From contig CAZZGX010000009.1 of assembly GCA_964653715.1 (NCBI GenBank), forward strand, positions 1 through 12,252: a stretch of 12,252 nucleotides of DNA. Direction: 5' to 3'. The notes under the pieces are model-generated. The model ran no database searches. It saw only the letters and a list, made by a program, of their open reading frames with translations, and was not told the DNA's origin. Below are positions 1-6,036 of this stretch, one piece after another. The position numbers and the translations under genes were made by a program. The DNA is from CAZZGX01 sp964653715 (GTDB lineage Bacteria; Patescibacteriota; Minisyncoccia; Ryanbacterales; GWA2-47-10b). Within the stretch, counting starts at the first letter, position 1, and each line of letters starts with the position of its first letter.

Positions 1-945
1 AGTTGGATGATGCGCGTAGTCATCCATTATGACTATATCTGCCTTTTTATCAGTATAAAGTTCCATGCGGCGACGGGTACCACGAAATCTAGAAAGTGTT
101 TTCAAAATCTGCGAACGATCTACGCCTAAAACTTCAGCTGCGCGCAAAACTCCGAGAGCGTTTGTGCGGTTGTGCGCGCCCCAAAGCTCTAATGACATTT
201 CTTTTTTGAGACTCTCATCGAAATCTCCATCAAAAAAAACAACGCGAGCATGCGTACCTGAATTTTGCAGAAACTCCCGCAAACTTTCATGAGCCACCAC
301 ATGCGACGCTGTACCCAACGATTCGAGTAAGATCTCGAAAGTTTTTCTATACGCGGTCTCATCCGGATAAAAATCAGGATGGTCGTATTCAATATTTGTG
401 AGGAGTAGTAGATGAGACTTGAGCATGAGGATTTTTGCCTGATACTCATCGCCCTCCGCGACCATCCACCCCAACTTGGCGGTCCGACCGCCAAGTTGGG
501 TTTTCCCCGCCCGGGCAGTTCTCTCCCATTCAAGAACCTCTCCTCCAACGACAACTGTCGGATCAAATCCTGCGTCTTCGAGAACCCGTCCCATCATCGC
601 TGTACTCGTCGTCTTCCCGTGCGTGCCTGTTACTAAAATTCCTTTCCGGGAATTAAACATGTCCCTGAGCGCTTCTCCGTATGACAAAATTTCTATTCCT
701 TTCGCGCGCGCGTCTTTGAGTTGCGTATGATCGAGAGTATAAGCACTCGAGTAGATAACTTGGGTAACACCTAGCGGGAGAGGTATCCCAAAAGAAACAA
801 CCCGAATCCCAAGATCCGCGAGTATCCGATCGGTAAAAAACTCTTCCTCGGTATCCGACCCAGAGACCTCCTCCCCCCACTCCTTATATATAGTAGCGAG
901 ACTCGTCATCCCGACACCCTTAATGCCTATAAAAAAATACTTCAT
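1..945 (-). CDS. murC: UDP-N-acetylmuramate--L-alanine ligase (MurC-type Mur ligase), 3' end cut by window
   Basis: Cytoplasmic Mur ligase of peptidoglycan precursor synthesis; the family joins an amino acid or peptide to UDP-MurNAc at the cost of ATP. The frame is open from an ATG at 945 to the window edge (315 residues; full MurC is about 450-490). Visible motifs: nucleotide-binding GIKGVGMTSLA (7-17), ATP P-loop TGTHGKTT (106-113), EGDEYQ (164-169), TNIEYDHPDFY (183-193), GAHNRTNAL (256-264), FRGTRRRME (287-295) and DDYAHHPT (308-315). The C-terminal domain lies outside the window. EGDEY is slightly Mpl-like, so the paralogous murein-peptide ligase Mpl is an alternative. Oddities: residues 149-159 are encoded by a perfect palindrome and look like an insertion of about 8-10 residues relative to E. 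coli MurC. The start codon sits 1 base from another palindrome with no visible Shine-Dalgarno. A second, broken copy of this 5' end lies at 1799-1876. Confidence 0.88.
   Translation of the reverse strand, partial: MKYFFIGIKGVGMTSLATIYKEWGEEVSGSDTEEEFFTDRILADLGIRVVSFGIPLPLGVTQVIYSSAYTLDHTQLKDARAKGIEILSYGEALRDMFNSRKGILVTGTHGKTTSTAMMGRVLEDAGFDPTVVVGGEVLEWERTARAGKTQLGGRTAKLGWMVAEGDEYQAKILMLKSHLLLLTNIEYDHPDFYPDETAYRKTFEILLESLGTASHVVAHESLREFLQNSGTHARVVFFDGDFDESLKKEMSLELWGAHNRTNALGVLRAAEVLGVDRSQILKTLSRFRGTRRRMELYTDKKADIVIMDDYAHHPT
470..500. repeat. Palindromic (REP-like) element embedded in murC
   Basis: Perfect 14-bp inverted repeat (470-483 and 487-500) with a 3-nt loop. The arm reads CCCAACTTGGCGGT. 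Its 29-bp core (471-499) has the same length and the same CCAACTT...AAGTTGG ends as the element at 1156-1184, with a more GC-rich centre. It lies inside murC and stays in frame, encoding TQLGGRTAKLG (149-159) just before the EGDEY motif. It is not a terminator, because no T-run follows on either strand and it is internal to a gene. Known precedent for in-frame palindromes: Rickettsia palindromic elements. That this one is mobile is inference. Confidence 0.85.
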
Positions 946-946
946 G

Positions 947-969
947 CTTAGCAGCTTAGCTTATAAGTT
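947..969. repeat. Flanking REP-like inverted repeat (murC side of the transposase)
   Basis: A 23-bp sequence beginning CTTAGCAGCTTAGCTTATAA. Its reverse complement matches 1641-1663 at 22 of 23 positions, so the two copies bracket the transposase gene as inverted repeats. It also folds on itself as an imperfect hairpin (CTTA/TAAG and AGCT/AGCT pairs with one mismatched step). It lies between the transposase stop codon and the murC start codon, occupying essentially the whole intergenic space. Confidence 0.75.
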
Positions 970-970
970 G

Positions 971-1627
971 TTATTCGAGCCAATACTGTTCAATCTCCTT
1001 AGAAAGAGCCTTCCGATCGAGCATACCAGCTAAGGCATTCTCCGCGAAACTTGTATACTCTTCAACATCCGAGAACTGTTTCATGATAACATTCTTAACA
1101 CAGATACTTTGCGCACCATGTGATTTCTTCATATACTCGCCCCAACTTGATCGCACCAACTTAGCAGCTAAGCTGCTAAGTTGGTGGACGCGATAATTTA
1201 AACTTACGTAAGCACTGAGGTAAAGTAAATACTCGTTAGAATCAATGTGGATTGCCTTATATGATCCCTGGAATAATGAGCCTGTCCTCCTGTTGGCTTT
1301 GTTGAAATAATGAGTGTATCCTGTCCCCAATCGATGCATGAATTTCTCAATCCCCTTTTCAGAAACTTGCTCTAAAATCATGTGAAAGTGATTTTGGTTG
1401 AGACAATAACAAATAACATTCACTAAAGAATCTTTTTTGCTAGTCATCTTCTTTTGCTTTTGGAAAGAGAGTTGATATAAACTTCCAATGGGATCGCGAG
1501 TGTTAAATTCAACCATGCATTGGAGAAAGCGGTCCACGTCTGCTGGGCGTGAAAAAATACTGCGTTTATCAACTCCACGATTAAAAATATGATAAAACTC
1601 TTTATTGGCAAACCGCGTTGTTCGCAT
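971..1627 (-). CDS. REP-associated tyrosine transposase (IS200-like Y1/HUH family)
   Basis: 218-residue single-strand DNA transposase of the Y1_Tnp family, expected to nick and rejoin REP hairpins. Visible signatures: N-terminal YHIFNRGVDKRSIF (12-25), the metal-binding HUH motif NHFH (79-82), and the catalytic-tyrosine region GYTHYFNK (103-110; Y104 or Y107) followed by RRTGSLFQGSYKA (113-125). A C-terminal part with LLYLSAYVSLN and RSSWGEY follows. Length is normal for a RAYT. ATG start at 1627. Residues 148-158 (HQLSSLAAKLV) are encoded by a perfect 33-bp palindrome of the same family as those around the gene, so the transposase carries its presumed substrate within its own coding sequence. 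It lies upstream of murC in the transcript direction, 25 bases away, and may be co-transcribed with it. Confidence 0.88.
   Translation of the reverse strand: MRTTRFANKEFYHIFNRGVDKRSIFSRPADVDRFLQCMVEFNTRDPIGSLYQLSFQKQKKMTSKKDSLVNVICYCLNQNHFHMILEQVSEKGIEKFMHRLGTGYTHYFNKANRRTGSLFQGSYKAIHIDSNEYLLYLSAYVSLNYRVHQLSSLAAKLVRSSWGEYMKKSHGAQSICVKNVIMKQFSDVEEYTSFAENALAGMLDRKALSKEIEQYWLE
1154..1186. repeat. Perfect 33-bp palindrome inside the transposase gene
   Basis: Perfect inverted repeat with 16-bp arms (1154-1169 and 1171-1186) around a single central A at 1170. The left arm reads CACCAACTTAGCAGCT. The core 1156-1184 is 29 bp, equal in length to the murC palindrome core and the intergenic one at 1716-1744. 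In the transposase frame it encodes HQLSSLAAKLV, with codons CAA CTT ... AAG TTG in the same phase as in murC. Confidence 0.88.
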
Positions 1628-1640
1628 AGAGCTTCCTGTG

Positions 1641-1663
1641 AACTTATAAGCTTAGCTGCTAAG
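1641..1663. repeat. Flanking REP-like inverted repeat (upstream of the transposase)
   Basis: A 23-bp sequence beginning AACTTATAAGCTTAGCTGCT, the inverted partner of 947-969 with one mismatch. It lies 13 bases upstream of the transposase start codon. It shares the half-site CTTAGCAGCT (as reverse complement) with the palindromes at 1154-1186 and 1716-1744. Its right arm has TA where those copies have GC. Confidence 0.75.
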
Positions 1664-1715
1664 GTATGATACAGACTAGCAGGCAACGATTCATGACACA
1701 ACAATTACTCGGCAA

Positions 1716-1744
1716 CCCACTTAGCAGCTAAACTGCTAAGTGGG
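1716..1744. repeat. Intergenic REP-like palindrome, 29 bp
   Basis: Perfect 12-bp arms (1716-1727 CCCACTTAGCAG and 1733-1744) with a 5-nt loop CTAAA. Same total length and same TTAGCAGCT core as the copy inside the transposase. It lies between the transposase and the broken murC start. There is no T-run after it in either direction, so an intrinsic terminator is unlikely. The rest of the roughly 245-bp gap between the transposase and the next intact gene holds only the 1641-1663 repeat and the murC stub. Confidence 0.8.
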
Positions 1745-1798
1745 GAATCACCTGCTGACTGCAGTTTTGTGACTTTCCTACTTCTCAACCTGCTCCCT

Positions 1799-1876
1799 TT
1801 ATATTATTAAGGTAGCGAGACTCGTCATCCCGACACCTTTAATGCCAACGAAAAAATATACTCTGTTTTTAATCAT
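1799..1876 (-). pseudogene. Remnant 5' end of a second murC copy
   Basis: A 25-codon frame from ATG at 1876 to TAA at 1799-1801. It contains YFFVGIKGVGMTSLAT, nearly identical to YFFIGIKGVGMTSLAT at the start of the intact murC. Over the 16 matched codons the DNA agrees at 43 of 48 positions, with four of the five changed bases lying in third positions or in one I/V codon. After the shared block the frame runs into a stop. The ATG overlaps the TGA of the upstream membrane-protein gene (ATGA, 1873-1876), the usual sign of translational coupling. This therefore looks like the original murC start of the operon, now cut off by the transposase/palindrome region. Confidence 0.75.
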
Positions 1877-3099
1877 TTTGTACTATCAAGCTCGATCCAT
1901 ATACCACTAAAACTTACCACATCTCCTGCACGAGTCTCAATATGAAGACGAATGGTATTCCCTTCAGAATTAAGTTGACGCAATAGCTGAGGATCCCCCC
2001 AAGATGTTTCTTGCCGTGACTCTCCGTCCAGTCGCCATTCCTGGCCTAGTAACGCGCGATTTCCTTCAACTTGGGACCCTGGGATTATATCGCACCGAGC
2101 CCATGGAAATTCCTTTGATCCACTCACACGCTCGGTTTCCTCCAAAAATTGGACAATACATTTAAGCTCGCGAATAGAAGAGGCTGATTCATTACTCTTT
2201 AAATTAAACGCATCTGGGAATACAAAATCTTTTTGCTTAGGAATACCATCGGAAGAATCAAGATATCCGGAATCCGTTGCAAAACCGGGATAAAGAGGTT
2301 TCTGAACTTTAACAGATGGAATCATAATAATAGCTAAAATTGCTACACTAAAAAAAATTTTGCGCACATCCCGCGCATAATTCCCTATAACCAATGAATG
2401 AATAACTGAAAGCACCAAAAAAGAAATTACGTTACCGATAGCTCCAGCAACAGAATCGTCATACTTGCCAGAAAGCCAGCCAAGCTGATACAGTAAATGT
2501 TCGATAAGAAAATAAAGATCTTCCAACACAAATTTTGCGATTGGCAAGGCTACGACGGCCATCAAGATGACAAAAATGATTCTTCTTGGGAACAAAACAT
2601 TAAATAAATAAAAAAGTTCAATTGGAATGATAACAACTGCAATAATATGGGAAAAATGGATAGGGTGAATACCGAAAATCGGCACCTCGATAAGAGGTAT
2701 CGGAAAAAATAAATGTGGTATATCAAAAATTGGGAGGAGAATCCAAATAAAAACAAGGCAGAATACACCCCGTTCAATTTGTGGCAAGGAATATATCCCA
2801 TCTCCCCACATTTGGCATGCTTTCCAGAGGACAAGAGAGAAAAAATACCACATGAGCAAAGGAGCAAGACCGAACGCTATCGCATAGAGAATTTCTCTTG
2901 AGAGCGAATCCCAAACTGGACGCGTGAAAAGAAGATACCCATGAAGATTAATCCAAAAAATTCCAGAAAGGACTAAATATGGCGCGACAGCGCCATATTC
3001 TATGGGACCATCGGGAATTTTAGTAAATGTTCGTTGCGGAGAAAAAAGAGCACTCATGGCACGGGTAAAAAGATCTCTGACTTCGGGATGCAATCTCAT
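1873..3099 (-). CDS. Multi-pass membrane protein with C-terminal extramembrane domain, unknown function
   Basis: 408 residues, not recognised with certainty. Residues about 38-265 are strongly hydrophobic, with roughly seven candidate membrane segments (for example 40-58, 70-92, 112-132, 150-170, 172-190, 220-240, 248-262). The last about 145 residues (266-408) are polar and end in a short beta-like domain. The N-terminal stretch with FSPQRTF followed by membrane helices recalls Yip1-type membrane proteins, but this is weak. It starts 1 base after the stop of the CrtC-like gene, with AGGA about 10 bases upstream, and its TGA overlaps the start of the murC stub. It is therefore the fifth gene of the isoprenoid-type operon. 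A role in moving or anchoring a lipid product would fit the context but is not shown by the sequence. An internal perfect hairpin lies at 2976-2999. Confidence 0.8.
   Translation of the reverse strand: MRLHPEVRDLFTRAMSALFSPQRTFTKIPDGPIEYGAVAPYLVLSGIFWINLHGYLLFTRPVWDSLSREILYAIAFGLAPLLMWYFFSLVLWKACQMWGDGIYSLPQIERGVFCLVFIWILLPIFDIPHLFFPIPLIEVPIFGIHPIHFSHIIAVVIIPIELFYLFNVLFPRRIIFVILMAVVALPIAKFVLEDLYFLIEHLLYQLGWLSGKYDDSVAGAIGNVISFLVLSVIHSLVIGNYARDVRKIFFSVAILAIIMIPSVKVQKPLYPGFATDSGYLDSSDGIPKQKDFVFPDAFNLKSNESASSIRELKCIVQFLEETERVSGSKEFPWARCDIIPGSQVEGNRALLGQEWRLDGESRQETSWGDPQLLRQLNSEGNTIRLHIETRAGDVVSFSGIWIELDSTK
2976..2999. repeat. Perfect 10-bp inverted repeat inside the membrane-protein gene
   Basis: Arms AATATGGCGC (2976-2985) and its exact reverse complement (2990-2999) around the loop GACA. 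It encodes EYGAVAPYL near residue 34-42 of the membrane protein. The sequence is unrelated to the TTAGCAGCT palindromes near murC. No T-run follows, so it is not a canonical terminator. It could be a chance consequence of codon choice, or an mRNA structure near the 5' end of the gene. Confidence 0.6.
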
Positions 3100-3100
3100 G

Positions 3101-4069
3101 TCATGCTTTTCCTAGGTACGCTAGATTACCAATATTGATAAGCATATTATGGAAGAAACGGTTCTCGCCGCCGATGCTACCTATATGTGCGGTACCGTGA
3201 ATTTTATGGCCGCCCTTTGTTCCTTGAACAGAACCAACGCCAAGCCACATTCTTCCTGAAAAAAGCATACGGGCATTGACCTCCTGTTCATTAAAAAGAG
3301 CATCGATCTCAAGCGAAATATTTAATCGATCATTTATAAGGACCCAGCGAATAGGATACCGTACGAGTGTTGTTTGGCTCACCCAGTAATCAAGGGGTTT
3401 CCATGATACGGACTTGTTTTTAAATGCGATGAAAGCGCCGTTCACATCAATATAGCCTCCGTAAAGATATACGCCTACACGCCAAATAATAATTTCAGAC
3501 GAATCATTAAAAACGAGATACATCCAATCACACGCAATACTTGCCAGATTACGCGGCATCGTAGAAGACTTGGCAATTTCATAACACCCGTCACCAATAA
3601 ATTTTTTGGTCTTATCGTGAAATTGGATCGTTCCAGCAACAGAGAATCGCGGATAAAAAACACCAGCTGACCATAAAGATGTACCCATCTCCAATGAGAG
3701 CGGAACCGGACTTTTTTTGGGAGATAACGATAGAGAAAATTTTATATCTTCGCTATCGCACTCAACAATCTGCTCATCTCCGCACCATGTACCAAAATAA
3801 AAACTTGTTCCAGAACGTCGAAAAAAATGAGAGAAATTTGATTGTTCGTAAAACGTAAACGTGCGGCTCTCTGGGCAAGACACTGTTAAAATTCCATGTA
3901 CCTCTGGAAAGCCAAGCCGCTGAATATAGGAAGAAAGGTGATGGCGTTCTTCAAAGTGAAATATTATCAGGTGAAGAGTTACCCTGACATCATCCGCAAA
4001 GCCATCGCAAGCAAATGCCCACCAGCTGCTTTTAAAAGGAGGCCACCATAATTCTTTTTCCGAAGGCAT
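3101..4069 (-). CDS. CrtC/AttH lipocalin-like domain protein (divergent)
   Basis: 322 residues. The pattern resembles the carotenoid 1,2-hydratase (CrtC)/AttH lipocalin-like family: an aromatic block WWAFACDG (16-23) where the family has a WWYF-type motif; GFPEVHGILTVS (53-64); GDGCYEIAKSS (159-169) followed by CDWMYLVFNDSSEIIIWR (180-197), matching the family's G-Y-x-H-x-W-G block and DW-x-F-x-DGS block; and a C-terminal VQGTKGGHKIHGTAHI segment (281-296) like the closing strand motif. The usual His/Trp of the central block are absent here (YEIAKS), so hydratase chemistry is doubtful; binding or cyclising a terpenoid is equally possible. Known family members include CrtC hydratases, tocopherol-cyclase-like proteins and fungal Diels-Alderases. 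ATG at 4069 has AGGA about 5 bases upstream. It follows the cyclase-like gene by 12 bases. Confidence 0.62.
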   Translation of the reverse strand: MPSEKELWWPPFKSSWWAFACDGFADDVRVTLHLIIFHFEERHHLSSYIQRLGFPEVHGILTVSCPESRTFTFYEQSNFSHFFRRSGTSFYFGTWCGDEQIVECDSEDIKFSLSLSPKKSPVPLSLEMGTSLWSAGVFYPRFSVAGTIQFHDKTKKFIGDGCYEIAKSSTMPRNLASIACDWMYLVFNDSSEIIIWRVGVYLYGGYIDVNGAFIAFKNKSVSWKPLDYWVSQTTLVRYPIRWVLINDRLNISLEIDALFNEQEVNARMLFSGRMWLGVGSVQGTKGGHKIHGTAHIGSIGGENRFFHNMLINIGNLAYLGKA

Positions 4070-4081
4070 TTTTTCCTATAT

Positions 4082-5191
4082 TTATAAAGATTTTTTATAC
4101 GTATCCAAAACCTGAATCGCGCCTGCCGTTATAAGTTCTCGCGAACCGTAAAAAACTGGATTCACTAAATCAGGAAATATAACGGCATTATCCCAACCAC
4201 CATCTTGCCGTTGCAGTTGTAGCAAGTTTGCTATAGCGCGGTCGAGCGCTTCGCCGCGATAATCCGTAAAGAGGAGAGCTCGGGCTGCCATAACATTGTT
4301 AAATAAATTTGAAGACCACGTCCCATCAGTTCGTTGAGTAGAAATAAGTTCTTCGCGGATAAGTGGAACTGAAGGCGCTAAGCAAGTCGTGTTAGAGTTT
4401 TTAACCCCACCGGCAATCGCAGCAAAAAACACATAGGGATTTCTGTAATAAAAAGTACATTGCGGATAAAGTTTTTTTTCAATGGTTTCATTGATATAGC
4501 TACAAAGCTGGGAAGGTTGATTTTTTTTGAGGGCAAAATAATTAAGAACGTCAACATTCACCATACAATCTACTCCCAAGTACTCCTTGCGAGTCAGTTG
4601 GTCAAGCGTGACGCCTGCAAACGCTTGCCGATCTTGCTCTGATTTATTCCATGTGTCAGATAACCAATTGTAATAAAGACCATCGGCATTGCGATATCGG
4701 TCAAACTCCTTTTCATCATTAGGAAAAGAAATATTATTTTTAAGTAAAAATGACGATGTCAGAGCAGTATCGTCGATATCGGGCGGGGTCCTTCCATAGC
4801 GTGGATCAGATTTATAAAAGAGGCCCCATGCGCCATGCTTCGCCCCTTGAGCCAATTCCATTCCAGAAAGAATAAACGGGATAGCCTTTTGTGCAATCTC
4901 TTTAATGCGAGAGTCTTCGACTCCCTCAAGAAGAGATAACACGCCAGCCGTAGAACCCGCGGAACGTATAGGATCGCACCGTTCGGGTTGAGTATTGTCA
5001 CAAATATACAAAAAAAATTCGCCACTTGATTGTTGTCGAGATTGCAAAAACGATAAACCACGATCAATGGCATTTTGGATTTTATCCCCCTGATTTTCAT
5101 ATAGTACAGTGCGGCTAGGGATATAATAATAGATAACAATGCCTACACCGACAAGAAGAACCCCGAGTAACAGTAAATAAATTTTTCTCAT
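4082..5191 (-). CDS. Membrane-anchored alpha-toroid protein with class II terpene-cyclase motif (SHC-like)
   Basis: 369 residues. MRK followed by a hydrophobic stretch (4-22) forms an uncleaved anchor that by the positive-inside rule puts the rest outside the membrane. The remainder has squalene-hopene-cyclase/prenyltransferase-type repeats: AIDRGLSFLQSRQQSSGEF (41-59), an ELISTQRTDGTW repeat (281-292) and LLQLQRQDGGWDN (323-335), all QW-like. PPDIDDTALTS (136-146) contains DxDD (D138, D140, D141), the proton-donating motif of class II cyclases such as SHC and copalyl diphosphate synthase. At about 340 residues it could form only one toroid, whereas known class II enzymes use two (about 500-650 residues). 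Six cysteines in the exported part could form disulfides. The ATG overlaps the UbiA stop (ATGA), indicating coupling. Activity is unproven; a non-catalytic toroid is the alternative. Confidence 0.75.
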   Translation of the reverse strand: MRKIYLLLLGVLLVGVGIVIYYYIPSRTVLYENQGDKIQNAIDRGLSFLQSRQQSSGEFFLYICDNTQPERCDPIRSAGSTAGVLSLLEGVEDSRIKEIAQKAIPFILSGMELAQGAKHGAWGLFYKSDPRYGRTPPDIDDTALTSSFLLKNNISFPNDEKEFDRYRNADGLYYNWLSDTWNKSEQDRQAFAGVTLDQLTRKEYLGVDCMVNVDVLNYFALKKNQPSQLCSYINETIEKKLYPQCTFYYRNPYVFFAAIAGGVKNSNTTCLAPSVPLIREELISTQRTDGTWSSNLFNNVMAARALLFTDYRGEALDRAIANLLQLQRQDGGWDNAVIFPDLVNPVFYGSRELITAGAIQVLDTYKKSL

Positions 5192-6036
5192 AGAAAGCCG
5201 AGTATTTTCATCATACCAACGCCAGCATATACAGCAAACTCCTCAAGATGCCAAAATGAACTGAAAATTGTTTTCCTGCCGGATGCGATTGCCTCGGGCG
5301 AAGAACGCCAAACAGCGCGCGCGCGGAAAAACCAGAAAACAATGGACAGCAAAAATATCCATGAAAAATAGGCGCATACGGCCCCAAGGCCGATGCCGAC
5401 CATAGGCACGGCGCGCGCGCACCAAAGCGCACGGGAAAGAGATATTTTTTTCACTTCCGTAGAAACAAGCGCGTCGTCGACAAGATGAAGTGCCTCTCGA
5501 TACCACACAAACAAAAAAACGATCGCGGCGACCATCCATCCGAATTGGCCCGGATATCGTACGAGCACAAGTCCTTGAAAAAACAAAAAATAAATACCGA
5601 TGGGCGGAGCGAAAAAACCAAAGAAGTGCCGCCCTTTCAGGCGCACGGGCGGCAGAGAATACATCATGCTTAAGGCGAAAGAAGCCCAGAGGAGCACGAG
5701 CGATATCTTTGTCGCATCAGAATATCCGAAGGCGATAAGCGCGCCCGCGGCACATATGCCCGGTACAAATCCATACAACACATTCATGCGATTTGATCGA
5801 CGCGCCTCGTTTTCTTCACCCTGCAAGAGCGCGTCGTAGTAATCATTTAAATAGGAGGCGGCAAGAAGGCCAAAAAATATAATCAAAAGATCCCAGAGAA
5901 AAAGCGCCGGACGAAAAACTCCGGATAGGGCAAGCCCGAATATGGGGTACAAAAGCAGACGTAGGGAGCTAATCTTTGTGCCCTTTGTAAGTCTATAAAG
6001 ACCCAGGAGCGTCATGGAGTGTTGAGATAAGTTCAA
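5188..6036 (-). CDS. UbiA-superfamily membrane prenyltransferase
   Basis: 282 residues, hydrophobic throughout, with about 7-9 membrane helices. It would transfer a prenyl chain from the diphosphate made by the upstream enzyme to an acceptor in the membrane. Motif I is SYLNDYYDALLQGEENEARR (61-80): N64, D65 and D68 are present, but the third acidic position of NDxxDxxxD is Q72, with E74/E75 next. The loop signature YSLPPVRLKGR (126-136) is classic for the superfamily. Motif II is HLVDDALVSTE (184-194), where the second Asp of DxxxD is missing. The start given is TTG at 6036, inside the upstream gene (44-base overlap). ATG at 6015 (residue 8) is an equally good choice, and neither has a Shine-Dalgarno. 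The substrate is unknown. Codons are GC-rich compared with the genes downstream. Confidence 0.85.
   Translation of the reverse strand: MNLSQHSMTLLGLYRLTKGTKISSLRLLLYPIFGLALSGVFRPALFLWDLLIIFFGLLAASYLNDYYDALLQGEENEARRSNRMNVLYGFVPGICAAGALIAFGYSDATKISLVLLWASFALSMMYSLPPVRLKGRHFFGFFAPPIGIYFLFFQGLVLVRYPGQFGWMVAAIVFLFVWYREALHLVDDALVSTEVKKISLSRALWCARAVPMVGIGLGAVCAYFSWIFLLSIVFWFFRARAVWRSSPEAIASGRKTIFSSFWHLEEFAVYAGVGMMKILGFL

Larger units (their letters stand above)
947..1663 (-). mobile_element. REP-associated transposase unit bounded by inverted palindromic repeats
   Basis: The unit consists of a Y1/HUH transposase gene (971-1627) tightly bracketed by two 23-bp inverted repeats at 947-969 and 1641-1663 (22 of 23 matching), with a further related palindrome inside the gene (1154-1186). 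RAYT transposases are known to be domesticated single-copy genes flanked by REP sequences, and this layout fits. Whether the whole unit moves as one piece, or only the small palindromes are mobilised, cannot be told from the sequence. The unit separates a broken murC 5' stub from an intact murC, so its arrival probably rearranged this locus. Confidence 0.6.

Noticed and set aside
1444..1704. An 86-residue minus-strand open frame overlapping the transposase start
   Set aside because: It overlaps the transposase in another frame, has no recognisable motif, and spans the flanking repeat; the transposase frame carries all conserved motifs.
1716..1744. The intergenic palindrome as an intrinsic terminator
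   Set aside because: No run of T follows in either direction, and the same sequence occurs inside two coding regions, so it fits a dispersed palindromic element better.
893..1860. The repeated murC 5' block as a direct target-site duplication of the transposase unit
   Set aside because: The two copies differ at 5 of 48 positions with mostly synonymous changes, and IS200-like/RAYT enzymes are not known to make target duplications.
1873..5191. Alternative genetic code with TGA as glycine
   Set aside because: TGA serves as the stop at several gene ends (5188-5190, 3101-3103, 1873-1875), each placed exactly at an overlap or a short gap with the next start codon.
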